Positions 14,443-18,930 are shown, counted from the first letter of the stretch. The stretch is DNA of 19,845 nucleotides from 2-02-FULL-43-13 sp043813805 (GCA_043813805.1 JBDRKR010000014.1:1-19845), one strand, 5' to 3'. Translations and numbers: made by a program. The notes: generated from the sequence alone by a model not told the origin.

Positions 14443-14516
14443 TGGCAGGGGTACTCCGACTTGAACGGAGATTAATGCTTTTGGAGAGCATCGTTCTGCC
14501 ATTGAACTATACCCCT
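14443..14516 (-). tRNA. tRNA-Trp (CCA anticodon)
   Basis: Acceptor AGGGGTA pairs with TACCCCT; the anticodon arm ATGCT-CTCCAAA-AGCAT gives anticodon CCA; the T arm is CTCCG-TTCAAGT-CGGAG. The discriminator is G, as expected for Trp, and a 3' CCA is encoded, unlike the other tRNAs here. 74 bases including CCA. Confidence 0.96.
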
Positions 14517-14519
14517 ACG

Positions 14520-14536
14520 CCCCGCCTTGGGCGGGG
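14520..14536. other. Perfect GC hairpin between rpmG and tRNA-Trp
   Basis: CCCCGCC, loop of three, GGCGGGG. On the transcribed (left) strand it is not followed by T residues, so it is more likely a processing structure between rpmG and tRNA-Trp than a terminator. Confidence 0.6.
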
Positions 14537-14542
14537 TTGTTA

Positions 14543-14701
14543 TTATTTCTTGCTTTCCTTATGGGCAGTGTGTTTCTTGCACCATTTGCAGAATTTCTTC
14601 AATTCCAACTTTTTTTCGCCCACGGCTTTGGTTTTGTGGGTGAAATAGTTGGTTCTCTTGCAGGTTTGACACTGCATTTTGACGAATGGTTTTTTTGCCA
14701 T
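14543..14701 (-). CDS. rpmG: 50S ribosomal protein L33, zinc-ribbon form
   Basis: A 52-residue large-subunit protein with CxxC pairs (CQTC and CKWC) for zinc and the family pattern VKMQCQTCKRTNYFTHK and LELKKFCKWCKKHTAHKE. The ATG at 14701 is the only one that fits; an in-frame extension would run through tRNA-Thr. It lies between tRNA-Thr and tRNA-Trp, a gene order also seen in many other bacteria. The gap to tRNA-Thr is 20 bases with no Shine-Dalgarno site, so its mRNA is probably freed by tRNA processing. Confidence 0.96.
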   Translation of the reverse strand: MAKKPFVKMQCQTCKRTNYFTHKTKAVGEKKLELKKFCKWCKKHTAHKESKK

Positions 14702-14721
14702 AAATTTTATAATAATTCCTG

Positions 14722-14794
14722 AGCCAAGAGTGGGGTTCGAACCCACGACCTCGTCATTACCAATGACGTGCTCTGCCAACTGAGCTATCTTGGC
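14722..14794 (-). tRNA. tRNA-Thr (GGT anticodon)
   Basis: Acceptor GCCAAGA/TCTTGGC, D arm GCTC..GAGC, anticodon arm CGTCA-TTGGTAA-TGACG with anticodon GGT, T arm GTGGG-TTCGAAC-CCCAC, discriminator T. No CCA is encoded. Its first ten bases overlap the end of the LAGLIDADG gene. Confidence 0.96.
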
Positions 14795-15261
14795 ATAAAA
14801 TAAGAAAGCACTCTTTTTTTATTCCAAACCGACGCTTTTTTTCTTCCCTTCGGATTCATTAGTTTTCTAATTTCTACAAGTTTTAATAGTTTGGTTTTTT
14901 TAGATAATTTAGATTGCCATATAACTATTCCTTTTTTCCATAATTCGAAACTCTTCTTTTTTTCTGTTTGTAAGGGATATTTTTCGAAATGCGGGATTAT
15001 TTTTTCTTTAATCACATTAACTCCATTACAAGCATAATAAGCATCTTTATTTCCCTTATTTTTTCTTACCGAATAAAAACCGACTCCAAAGAATCTTTTT
15101 ATTTCTTTAATCATGGCGAGATCTCGTTCTGCAAGTCCAATAGAAAAACTGAATTGTACTGCGGGAGTCTTTTTATCTTCACGAGAATAAATAATAATAG
15201 CAAAACATCCTTCGCCATCAACAAATCCGGTTATCCACTTGGGATCTAATGATGGGGTCAT
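14785..15261 (-). CDS. Free-standing LAGLIDADG homing endonuclease
   Basis: A 158-residue protein with one LAGLIDADG-type motif near the N-terminus (WITGFVDGEGCF, about 9-20), followed by FSFSIGLAERDLAMIKEIKRFFGVG and a Lys-rich C-terminal half, as in single-motif homodimeric enzymes of the LAGLIDADG_1 group. No intron boundaries interrupt the neighbouring tRNAs, so the gene is not intron-encoded. The final codons read M-P-R-stop, where CCAAGATAG is the 5' end of tRNA-Thr: the stop codon is built from the tRNA. A consensus promoter 8 bases before the ATG predicts a leaderless message that runs on into tRNA-Thr, rpmG and tRNA-Trp. Target site unknown. Confidence 0.88.
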   Translation of the reverse strand: MTPSLDPKWITGFVDGEGCFAIIIYSREDKKTPAVQFSFSIGLAERDLAMIKEIKRFFGVGFYSVRKNKGNKDAYYACNGVNVIKEKIIPHFEKYPLQTEKKKSFELWKKGIVIWQSKLSKKTKLLKLVEIRKLMNPKGRKKASVWNKKRVLSYFMPR

Positions 15262-15269
15262 ATAGCACC

Positions 15270-15298
15270 ATTATATTAACCTTAATTAGGTTTGTCAA
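15270..15298 (-). promoter_or_regulatory. Consensus promoter before the LAGLIDADG gene
   Basis: TTGACA (15298-15293), 17-base spacer, TATAAT (15275-15270): a perfect sigma70-type match. The ATG at 15261 is 8 bases beyond the -10 box. It probably originally drove tRNA-Thr-rpmG-tRNA-Trp. Confidence 0.85.
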
Positions 15299-15331
15299 AC
15301 AAACTATAAACTGATTTGGATATTTCTCGAG

Positions 15332-15413
15332 TGGGTGCGGCAGGAATTGCACCTGCGAAGCCCGAAGGCGTCAGATTTACAGTCTGATGGAATAGCTACT
15401 CTCCCACACACCC
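15332..15413 (-). tRNA. tRNA-Tyr (GTA anticodon)
   Basis: Acceptor GGGTGTG/CGCACCC, anticodon arm TCAGA-CTGTAAA-TCTGA with anticodon GTA, a long variable arm (CGCCTTCGGGCTTC) as in bacterial tRNA-Tyr, T arm GCAGG-TGCAATT-CCTGC, discriminator A. No CCA is encoded. 82 bases. Confidence 0.96.
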
Positions 15414-15422
15414 ATTTAAATT

Positions 15423-15451
15423 ATCTTACCAGAAAAATAAACTTTATTCAA
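15423..15451 (-). promoter_or_regulatory. Promoter of tRNA-Tyr overlapping the trmD stop
   Basis: TTGAAT (15451-15446), 17-base spacer, TAAGAT (15428-15423), 9 bases before the tRNA. The -35 box shares bases with the last codons of trmD. Confidence 0.65.
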
Positions 15452-16112
15452 TAGTCTTCTGATGTTTTTTGTGCCACTCTTCAATCTTTTTGTGGTCGCC
15501 CGAAAGTAAAACATTGGGTACGGACCAATTCTTGAAGACTTCGGGTCTCGTATATTGTTCGTATTCAAGAAATCCCTTGTTTTTGGTGATTCTTTCTTTG
15601 AGTAATTTGGGCTTGCCTAAAACTCCGGGGATTAATCTCGAGATCGTTTCGATGACAACCATGGCCGGCAATTCTCCGCCCATCAAATCATAGTCGCCGA
15701 TGGAAAGTTCCTCATCAACCAAGTGCCGGGCCACTCTTTCGTCCACTCCCTCATAGCGTCCGCAGATAAAAATAAGATGTTTGGATTTAGAAAGTTTATA
15801 AGCCATCTTTTGGTCAAATTTCTTGCCTCGAGGAGTAAATAAAATAACCCGTAAGGAGCTTAGCTCCTTTTTTGTTCTCAAGGAGCTAAGCTCCTTTATG
15901 GCTTTAAAAAGCGGTTCTATTTTTAAAACCATGCCCAATCCCCCGCCAAAAGGCCGGTCATCGACGGTCTTGTGCCGATCTTGCGTCCACTTCCTTAAAT
16001 TATGAATCCCGATTTTAATAAAGCGCTTTTTTTGAGCACGCGCTATCAGCGATTCTTTAACGTAAGAATCGAAAATATTCGGGAAAATGGTGATAATATC
16101 GAATTTCAACAT
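15444..16112 (-). CDS. trmD: tRNA (guanine(37)-N(1))-methyltransferase TrmD
   Basis: TrmD makes m1G37 in tRNAs reading CUN, CCN and CGG, preventing frameshifts. The 222 residues start MLKFDIITIFPNIFDSY and show RPFGGGLGMVLK, the SAM trefoil-knot segments LIFICGRYEGVDERV and SIGDYDLMGGELPA, then RPEVFKNWSVPNVLLSGDH with the catalytic Asp region. The in-frame ATG at 16139 is rejected because it lies in the preceding terminator hairpin. After PLFKAIK comes an insertion ELSSLRTKKELSSL, about 14 residues that most TrmD proteins lack, encoded by the paired palindromic repeat. It lies downstream of khpA, recalling the common rpsP-khpA-rimM-trmD order, but ORF224 now stands between. Confidence 0.96.
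   Translation of the reverse strand: MLKFDIITIFPNIFDSYVKESLIARAQKKRFIKIGIHNLRKWTQDRHKTVDDRPFGGGLGMVLKIEPLFKAIKELSSLRTKKELSSLRVILFTPRGKKFDQKMAYKLSKSKHLIFICGRYEGVDERVARHLVDEELSIGDYDLMGGELPAMVVIETISRLIPGVLGKPKLLKERITKNKGFLEYEQYTRPEVFKNWSVPNVLLSGDHKKIEEWHKKHQKTIE
15853..15896. repeat. Paired GGAGCTWAGCTCC palindromic element inside trmD
   Basis: AAGGAGCTTAGCTCCTT (15853-15869) and AAGGAGCTAAGCTCCTT (15880-15896) are exact inverted copies of each other, each nearly self-complementary. The two units code for ELSSL twice. The same element is in murC at 173-212. Confidence 0.9.
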
Positions 16113-16120
16113 GGAATAAT

Positions 16121-16152
16121 AAAGCCGTACTACCATCATAATAGCACGGCTT
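16121..16152 (-). terminator. Terminator of ORF224
   Basis: Leftward: AAGCCGTGCTA, 9-base loop, TAGTACGGCTT, then TATTATT. The 11-pair stem is complete only in leftward RNA, where one position is a G-U wobble; this fixes the strand. It begins 2 bases after the ORF224 stop and ends 9 bases before trmD. Confidence 0.75.
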
Positions 16153-16153
16153 T

Positions 16154-16828
16154 TTAAGATTTGTTAATTTGGAGGAATTCTAGGATTCTTTCCATATCCG
16201 CTTTAGCGATGCCCGAGCAGTGTGCTTTTTGCAACCCTAGACGGAATGAGTCTGTCCGGCCTAAAGAAATCATGATATCTTCAGGTTCGGCGAGCTGTTC
16301 TACAAAGTAAGAAACGATATTTTGGGGAATGACTATTTCCAGGCGACGGGGCTCTTTTAAATGATTGACTTCCAATCCGATAATTCTTAACGCGCGTACG
16401 ATTGTATTGATTTCAATGGAATTGCGTAAATGAAGCGTTTTTCTGTCAGAAGATCTGGTGATTTCGGTGATCGGGTTTTTTTTGCTCGTATTGACCTTAA
16501 GATAAAATCTGATTTTTTCAGAAGGCGGGAGAATATACGGGTTTTCGACGACGAAAATATCTTGAGGCACGATTTCGCACGTTTCCAGCCCTCTTTCGGA
16601 AAAAACGAATCTCCATGGAAGGGCGATGAAATATTCGCCTATGCCGCCGTGAGCTTCTTTCCTTAATTGCAACAGCGAGTTTTCTTTTTCGGGCTTAGCT
16701 TTAGCGATAAGGGTGCGTAGTCTGTCTGACAATTCCGCATCGCTTAATTGAATACCATTCAATGCCGCGTATCTTTCCCTGAATCTTTTGATGGCGTGGG
16801 GCATGATTACAATATCATCAATTTTCAC
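16154..16828 (-). CDS. Hypothetical protein ORF224 with strong Shine-Dalgarno site and GTG start
   Basis: I do not recognise this 224-residue protein. The N-terminal part has a conserved-looking IMPHAIKRFRERY (about 8-20) and a later ALPWRFVFSERGLETCEIVPQ (about 74-94). The C-terminal half (about 125-224) is a separate mixed alpha/beta region with LHLRNSIEINTIVRALRIIG and a terminal helix. No membrane segment. The GTG start is fixed by GGAGGAGG 5 bases upstream. It has its own 3' terminator and is separated from khpA by another terminator, so it forms a self-contained unit between two genes that usually share a transcript. The HAIKRFRER pattern recalls some small toxin-like domains, but I do not assign one. 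Confidence 0.75.
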   Translation of the reverse strand: MKIDDIVIMPHAIKRFRERYAALNGIQLSDAELSDRLRTLIAKAKPEKENSLLQLRKEAHGGIGEYFIALPWRFVFSERGLETCEIVPQDIFVVENPYILPPSEKIRFYLKVNTSKKNPITEITRSSDRKTLHLRNSIEINTIVRALRIIGLEVNHLKEPRRLEIVIPQNIVSYFVEQLAEPEDIMISLGRTDSFRLGLQKAHCSGIAKADMERILEFLQINKS

Positions 16829-16848
16829 TTTCCTCCTCCATAGTTATA
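16829..16848 (-). promoter_or_regulatory. Start region of ORF224: -10-like box and Shine-Dalgarno
   Basis: TGATATAAC (extended -10 type, TATAAC at 16848-16843) is followed by TATGGAGGAGGAAA and the GTG start. If this box is used the leader is too short to contain the whole GGAGGAGG; an alternative TTGACG-17-TACAAA promoter overlapping the upstream hairpin (16905-16877) would give a leader of about 40 bases. Confidence 0.45.
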
Positions 16849-16854
16849 TCAAAG

Positions 16855-16892
16855 TGCAAACAAAAACTGCACTACAGTTTTGTAGCACAGTT
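16855..16892 (-). terminator. Terminator of khpA
   Basis: Leftward: AACTGTGCTAC, loop AAAACT, GTAGTGCAGTT, then TTTGTTT. Eleven pairs, two of them G-U wobbles that exist only in leftward RNA (C/A mismatches on the other strand), so it is an RNA hairpin rather than a protein operator. Confidence 0.75.
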
Positions 16893-16916
16893 CTTGTTAA
16901 ACGTCAAGGATACGTT

Positions 16917-17261
16917 TTAGAGTTTTAATTCGTCAAGTCCCGATCCTTCGGGCCTTCTTTCAAATCCTGATTCCTCGGGTCTTCGGACGCGAGGTCCTCT
17001 GCCACCCTCTGGCTCCTCGATCTTTAAGTTCACTCTCGCGTGATTCTTAAGACCAATAATACGAACCAGGGTTCTTATGGCTCTCGCGGTTGAACCTTCA
17101 CGGCCAACGATTTGGCCCATGTCTTCGGCGTGAACGTTTAATGAGAGCAAAACTCCCATTTCATCAACCTTGCGGTCGACTTTAACGCTCTCCGGGTGGT
17201 CAACCAGCGCTTTTACAACGTAATCCAGGAATTGCTCGTCAACAGTTTTTTTGTCTGCCAT
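16917..17261 (-). CDS. khpA: KH-domain RNA-binding protein KhpA with extended tail
   Basis: KhpA is a small single-KH RNA-binding protein, often encoded near trmD, linked in other bacteria to cell-size control with KhpB. The 114 residues contain the KH core with VGREGSTARAIRTLVRIIG (52-70) including the GREG loop (53-56). The family is usually about 75-85 residues; here a tail of about 30 residues follows. The tail contains a diverged 9-residue tandem duplication, RRPEESGFE then RRPEGSGLD, evident as two 27-base units (about 16929-16982). The ATG at 17261 follows a 79-base leader with a hairpin and a possible six-codon upstream frame. Confidence 0.9.
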   Translation of the reverse strand: MADKKTVDEQFLDYVVKALVDHPESVKVDRKVDEMGVLLSLNVHAEDMGQIVGREGSTARAIRTLVRIIGLKNHARVNLKIEEPEGGRGPRVRRPEESGFERRPEGSGLDELKL

Positions 17262-17340
17262 ATTAGCTGAAATTCTTTATCATTAATCCTCTAAATAGTA
17301 GCCCGACCTTTAAAACGGTATTATTGCTACTAAACCTACT
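17262..17340 (-). promoter_or_regulatory. khpA leader: hairpin and possible six-codon upstream ORF
   Basis: AGTAGC and GCTACT arms enclose a 23-base centre that contains further ACC/GGT pairing (about 17300-17334). Then AGAGGATTA precedes a short frame ATGATAAAGAATTTCAGC-TAA, whose stop ends one base before the khpA ATG, an arrangement suited to translational coupling. Suggestive only. Confidence 0.45.
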
Positions 17341-17343
17341 GTT

Positions 17344-18150
17344 CTAATTATACTCCCGTTTAATCTTTTTGTCAAACCAAAGGGTGATTTCCCGGACCAG
17401 TTTCTCGGGAGCGTCAATTTGAATGCTGTGATTGGCTCCGATGATAACTTTTGACGTAGAATTAGGTATTCTTTTGAAGAAATTGGTTCCACTTCTGATA
17501 ACGGGGTTTTCTTTGGTGCCCAAAACTATCAAAACAGGGATAGTCATTTTTTCAACGTCAACAAAAACCTCCTTAAAGTCTTTATTCATCATTATTTGCC
17601 AGGACCGCCACATTGTCCCTCTTTTGCGCTGGTAAAACTTAAATTGCCGGTGCAGCCACCTCCGTAGTTTTCTGAAGAAAGATACGGGCGGCAGAAAAAG
17701 CTGCGAAAGTTCTGCGATAAGTAAATATAAAATTAAGCCCGGCCGGCCGATCTTCGTCGTAGCCCGCACCACAAAAGGCGAGGGCACGGCGCAAAGAACT
17801 ATCCCCCTGACCCGATGAGGGTGTAGCTGGCCTATTTTAATCGCAATCAAGCCGCCAAAGCAGTGTCCGTAAAGGAAAAAACGTTTGAGCTTCAGTTTGT
17901 CGGCGAATTTGACCACGCTCTCAGTGATTTCGTCTTCACCGCCTTTAATCGTCGGCAAGGAACTGTCGCCGAACCCGGGCAGGGCAATGACAAAAACCCT
18001 GAAGCCTTTTTTGGCCAGGAGTTCCTGAAATTTAAGATTGCTGGTGGGGCTTGTAGAACCGCCCCAACCGTGAAGAATCAGAAAAGGCGTTCCTTTGCCT
18101 TTTTCGTAGTAAACAATTTTTTGTTCGCCCAGAAAGAGTTCTTTTTGCAT
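17344..18150 (-). CDS. Alpha/beta hydrolase with cysteine nucleophile
   Basis: A 268-residue alpha/beta-fold hydrolase: oxyanion-hole region LILHGWGGS (24-32), VIALPGFGDSS (54-64), nucleophile elbow GHCFGG (95-100), cap region with basic helices (about 155-190), IPVLIVLGTKENPV (204-217) and catalytic His241 in GANHSIQ. The nucleophile is Cys97 (TGC) instead of the usual Ser, and the acid position is Glu214 instead of Asp, giving an apparent Cys-Glu/His set as in some dienelactone-hydrolase-like enzymes. Substrate unknown. It lies 48 bases downstream of tRNA-Ile and probably shares its promoter. The promoter of khpA overlaps its last codons. Confidence 0.88.
   Translation of the reverse strand: MQKELFLGEQKIVYYEKGKGTPFLILHGWGGSTSPTSNLKFQELLAKKGFRVFVIALPGFGDSSLPTIKGGEDEITESVVKFADKLKLKRFFLYGHCFGGLIAIKIGQLHPHRVRGIVLCAVPSPFVVRATTKIGRPGLILYLLIAELSQLFLPPVSFFRKLRRWLHRQFKFYQRKRGTMWRSWQIMMNKDFKEVFVDVEKMTIPVLIVLGTKENPVIRSGTNFFKRIPNSTSKVIIGANHSIQIDAPEKLVREITLWFDKKIKREYN
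17347..17375 (-). promoter_or_regulatory. Consensus promoter of khpA
   Basis: TTGACA (17375-17370), 17-base spacer, TATAAT (17352-17347), embedded in the last codons of the hydrolase gene. It gives khpA a leader of about 79 bases. Confidence 0.85.
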
Positions 18151-18198
18151 TGGCTTACCACGAATTTATTGAAGGGTTTATGCTGAGATTCCGAAGTG

Positions 18199-18270
18199 TG
18201 CGCGTGGAAGGAATCGAACCTTCTACTTCTTCATTATCAGTGAAGCGTTCTACCGGTGAACTACACGCGC
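18199..18270 (-). tRNA. tRNA-Ile (GAT anticodon)
   Basis: Acceptor GCGCGTG/CACGCGC, D arm GTTC..GAAC, anticodon arm CTTCA-CTGATAA-TGAAG with anticodon GAT, T arm GAAGG-TTCGATT-CCTTC, discriminator A. No CCA is encoded. This tRNA is commonly found between 16S and 23S genes; here it is about 850 bases after the 16S end in a separate transcript. Confidence 0.95.
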
Positions 18271-18284
18271 ATTAAGCAATTTAT

Positions 18285-18313
18285 ATTTTAGCCAAAAACT
18301 GGAAGGTTGTCAA
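18285..18313 (-). promoter_or_regulatory. Promoter of tRNA-Ile
   Basis: TTGACA (18313-18308), 17-base spacer, TAAAAT (18290-18285), 14 bases before the tRNA. The -35 box overlaps the T tail of the preceding terminator. Confidence 0.8.
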
Positions 18314-18344
18314 AACAAAAAAGGCCTCGGACGAATCCAAGGCC
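18311..18344 (-). terminator. Terminator of ORF78
   Basis: Leftward: GGCCTTGG, loop ATTCGT, CCGAGGCC followed by TTTTTTGTTTTG. Eight pairs, one a G-U wobble only in leftward RNA. Confidence 0.85.
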
Positions 18345-18369
18345 CTTCTTCTTGAAACTGATGCTTTTC

Positions 18370-18606
18370 TTACAGCGAGACCTCGATCTCTTTCATCAGG
18401 CCTCGTGTTTCCTGCATCCATTTATCGAAAGCTATTCTGGACTCTTTCATCGCTGCGTCCATTCGTGCGGAGTAAAGCTCCATAGCAAGTTTTTCTCCGC
18501 ATCCACGATTTTTAGCAGATTGAATAACCAAATCAATATCTGCTAAGATTTTCCCCACCTTCTCCTCCGCCGCCAGCAAATCTGCATAGGCCTTATCTTC
18601 TTCCAT
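18370..18606 (-). CDS. Small helical hypothetical protein ORF78
   Basis: A 78-residue acidic protein with almost continuous helix propensity (EEDKAYADLLAAEEKVGKILADIDLV, then MELYSARMDAAMKESRIAFDKWMQE). It looks like a small helical bundle or coiled coil without a membrane span or signal. Not recognised. The ATG at 18606 is preceded by GAAGGAAGGT, a strong Shine-Dalgarno sequence. It has its own consensus promoter, a leader of about 165 bases with two large hairpins, and its own terminator. It stands between the 16S gene and tRNA-Ile, where a 16S-23S spacer would be in a normal rRNA operon. Signals at both ends support a genuine gene despite its size. Confidence 0.7.
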   Translation of the reverse strand: MEEDKAYADLLAAEEKVGKILADIDLVIQSAKNRGCGEKLAMELYSARMDAAMKESRIAFDKWMQETRGLMKEIEVSL

Positions 18607-18771
18607 AACTACCTTCCTTCGTTTTTTATTTTATCCCCGTAGCATTGATTTTCCTTGTTTGCCCCGAGCTTGTCGAGGAGAAAATCAATCTTACAGAGAG
18701 GAGAGCCAAACATCTTTTAAAAAGACTGTTTGGCTCTCTCTTAGAATGAACTGCGATATTCCTTTTCTTCT
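18607..18771 (-). promoter_or_regulatory. Structured 5' leader of ORF78
   Basis: Two large hairpins: arms 18727-18738 and 18701-18712 (GAGAGCCAAACA with its 12-base complement, and an A/T-rich inner helix), and arms 18680-18689 and 18644-18653 (ATTGATTTTC/GAAAATCAAT) enclosing the CCTCGACAAGCTCGGGG repeat, which itself can fold. Then GATAAAATAAAAAACGAAGG leads to the ribosome site. It could be a regulatory leader or stacked repeats. No known riboswitch is recognised. Confidence 0.6.
18657..18680. repeat. CCCCGAGCTTGTCGAGG dispersed repeat in the ORF78 leader
   Basis: Same family as 13950-13973 (two mismatches over 20 bases, opposite orientation) and related to 4724-4748. In leftward RNA CCTCGA and TCGGGG can pair with one G-U wobble. 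Confidence 0.6.
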
Positions 18772-18777
18772 GTTAAA

Positions 18778-18805
18778 ATTATAGCATATCTACAGGATTT
18801 GTCAA
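18778..18805 (-). promoter_or_regulatory. Consensus promoter of ORF78
   Basis: TTGACA (18805-18800), 16-base spacer, TATAAT (18783-18778). Both boxes match the sigma70 consensus fully. Confidence 0.85.
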
Positions 18806-18810
18806 GAAAT

Positions 18811-18835
18811 TTAGCGGAGACCCGACCTCCGCTAA
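18811..18835. repeat. TTAGCGGAG..CTCCGCTAA palindromic repeat
   Basis: TTAGCGGAG (18811-18819) and CTCCGCTAA (18827-18835) are perfect inverted arms. Related to the in-gene copy in mltG (9536-9560). Confidence 0.75.
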
Positions 18836-18854
18836 CATCACTACGGATATTTGG

Positions 18855-18896
18855 GATTTACGAAATCCTCTCAAATTGGAGTGGATTTCGTAAATC
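18855..18896. repeat. 14-bp perfect inverted repeat downstream of 16S
   Basis: GATTTACGAAATCC (18855-18868) and GGATTTCGTAAATC (18883-18896) with a 14-base centre that can pair a little further. No T tail on either side. Between ORF78 and the 16S gene (18836-19008) I see no gene, only this hairpin, a terminator and further inverted repeats. Confidence 0.8.
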
Positions 18897-18905
18897 AGCA
18901 CATCA

Positions 18906-18930
18906 ACCAAAAACCGCCTTTTGAGCGGTT
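18906..18930 (-). terminator. Terminator of the 16S transcript
   Basis: Leftward: AACCGC, loop TCAAAAG, GCGGTT followed by TTTGG. It lies about 190 bases after the 16S 3' end and indicates that the 16S transcript stops before any 23S gene. Confidence 0.65.

Noticed and set aside
14520..14536. CCCCGCC/GGCGGGG hairpin as a terminator
   Set aside because: The T-rich side is on the strand without a gene; the transcribed strand has no T run and tRNA-Trp follows.
16154..16828. Calling ORF224 a RelE/ParE-like toxin from HAIKRFRERY and WRFVFSERGLE
   Set aside because: The similarity is only impressionistic, the protein is much longer than such toxins, and no antitoxin gene lies beside it.
16865..16892. 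AACTG..CAGTT dyad as a protein-binding operator
   Set aside because: The arms are fully complementary only as leftward RNA with G-U wobbles and are followed by T residues, so a terminator fits better.
173..18835. CRISPR array
   Set aside because: The repeats are short palindromes scattered singly or in pairs, without regular spacers, and no cas genes are present.
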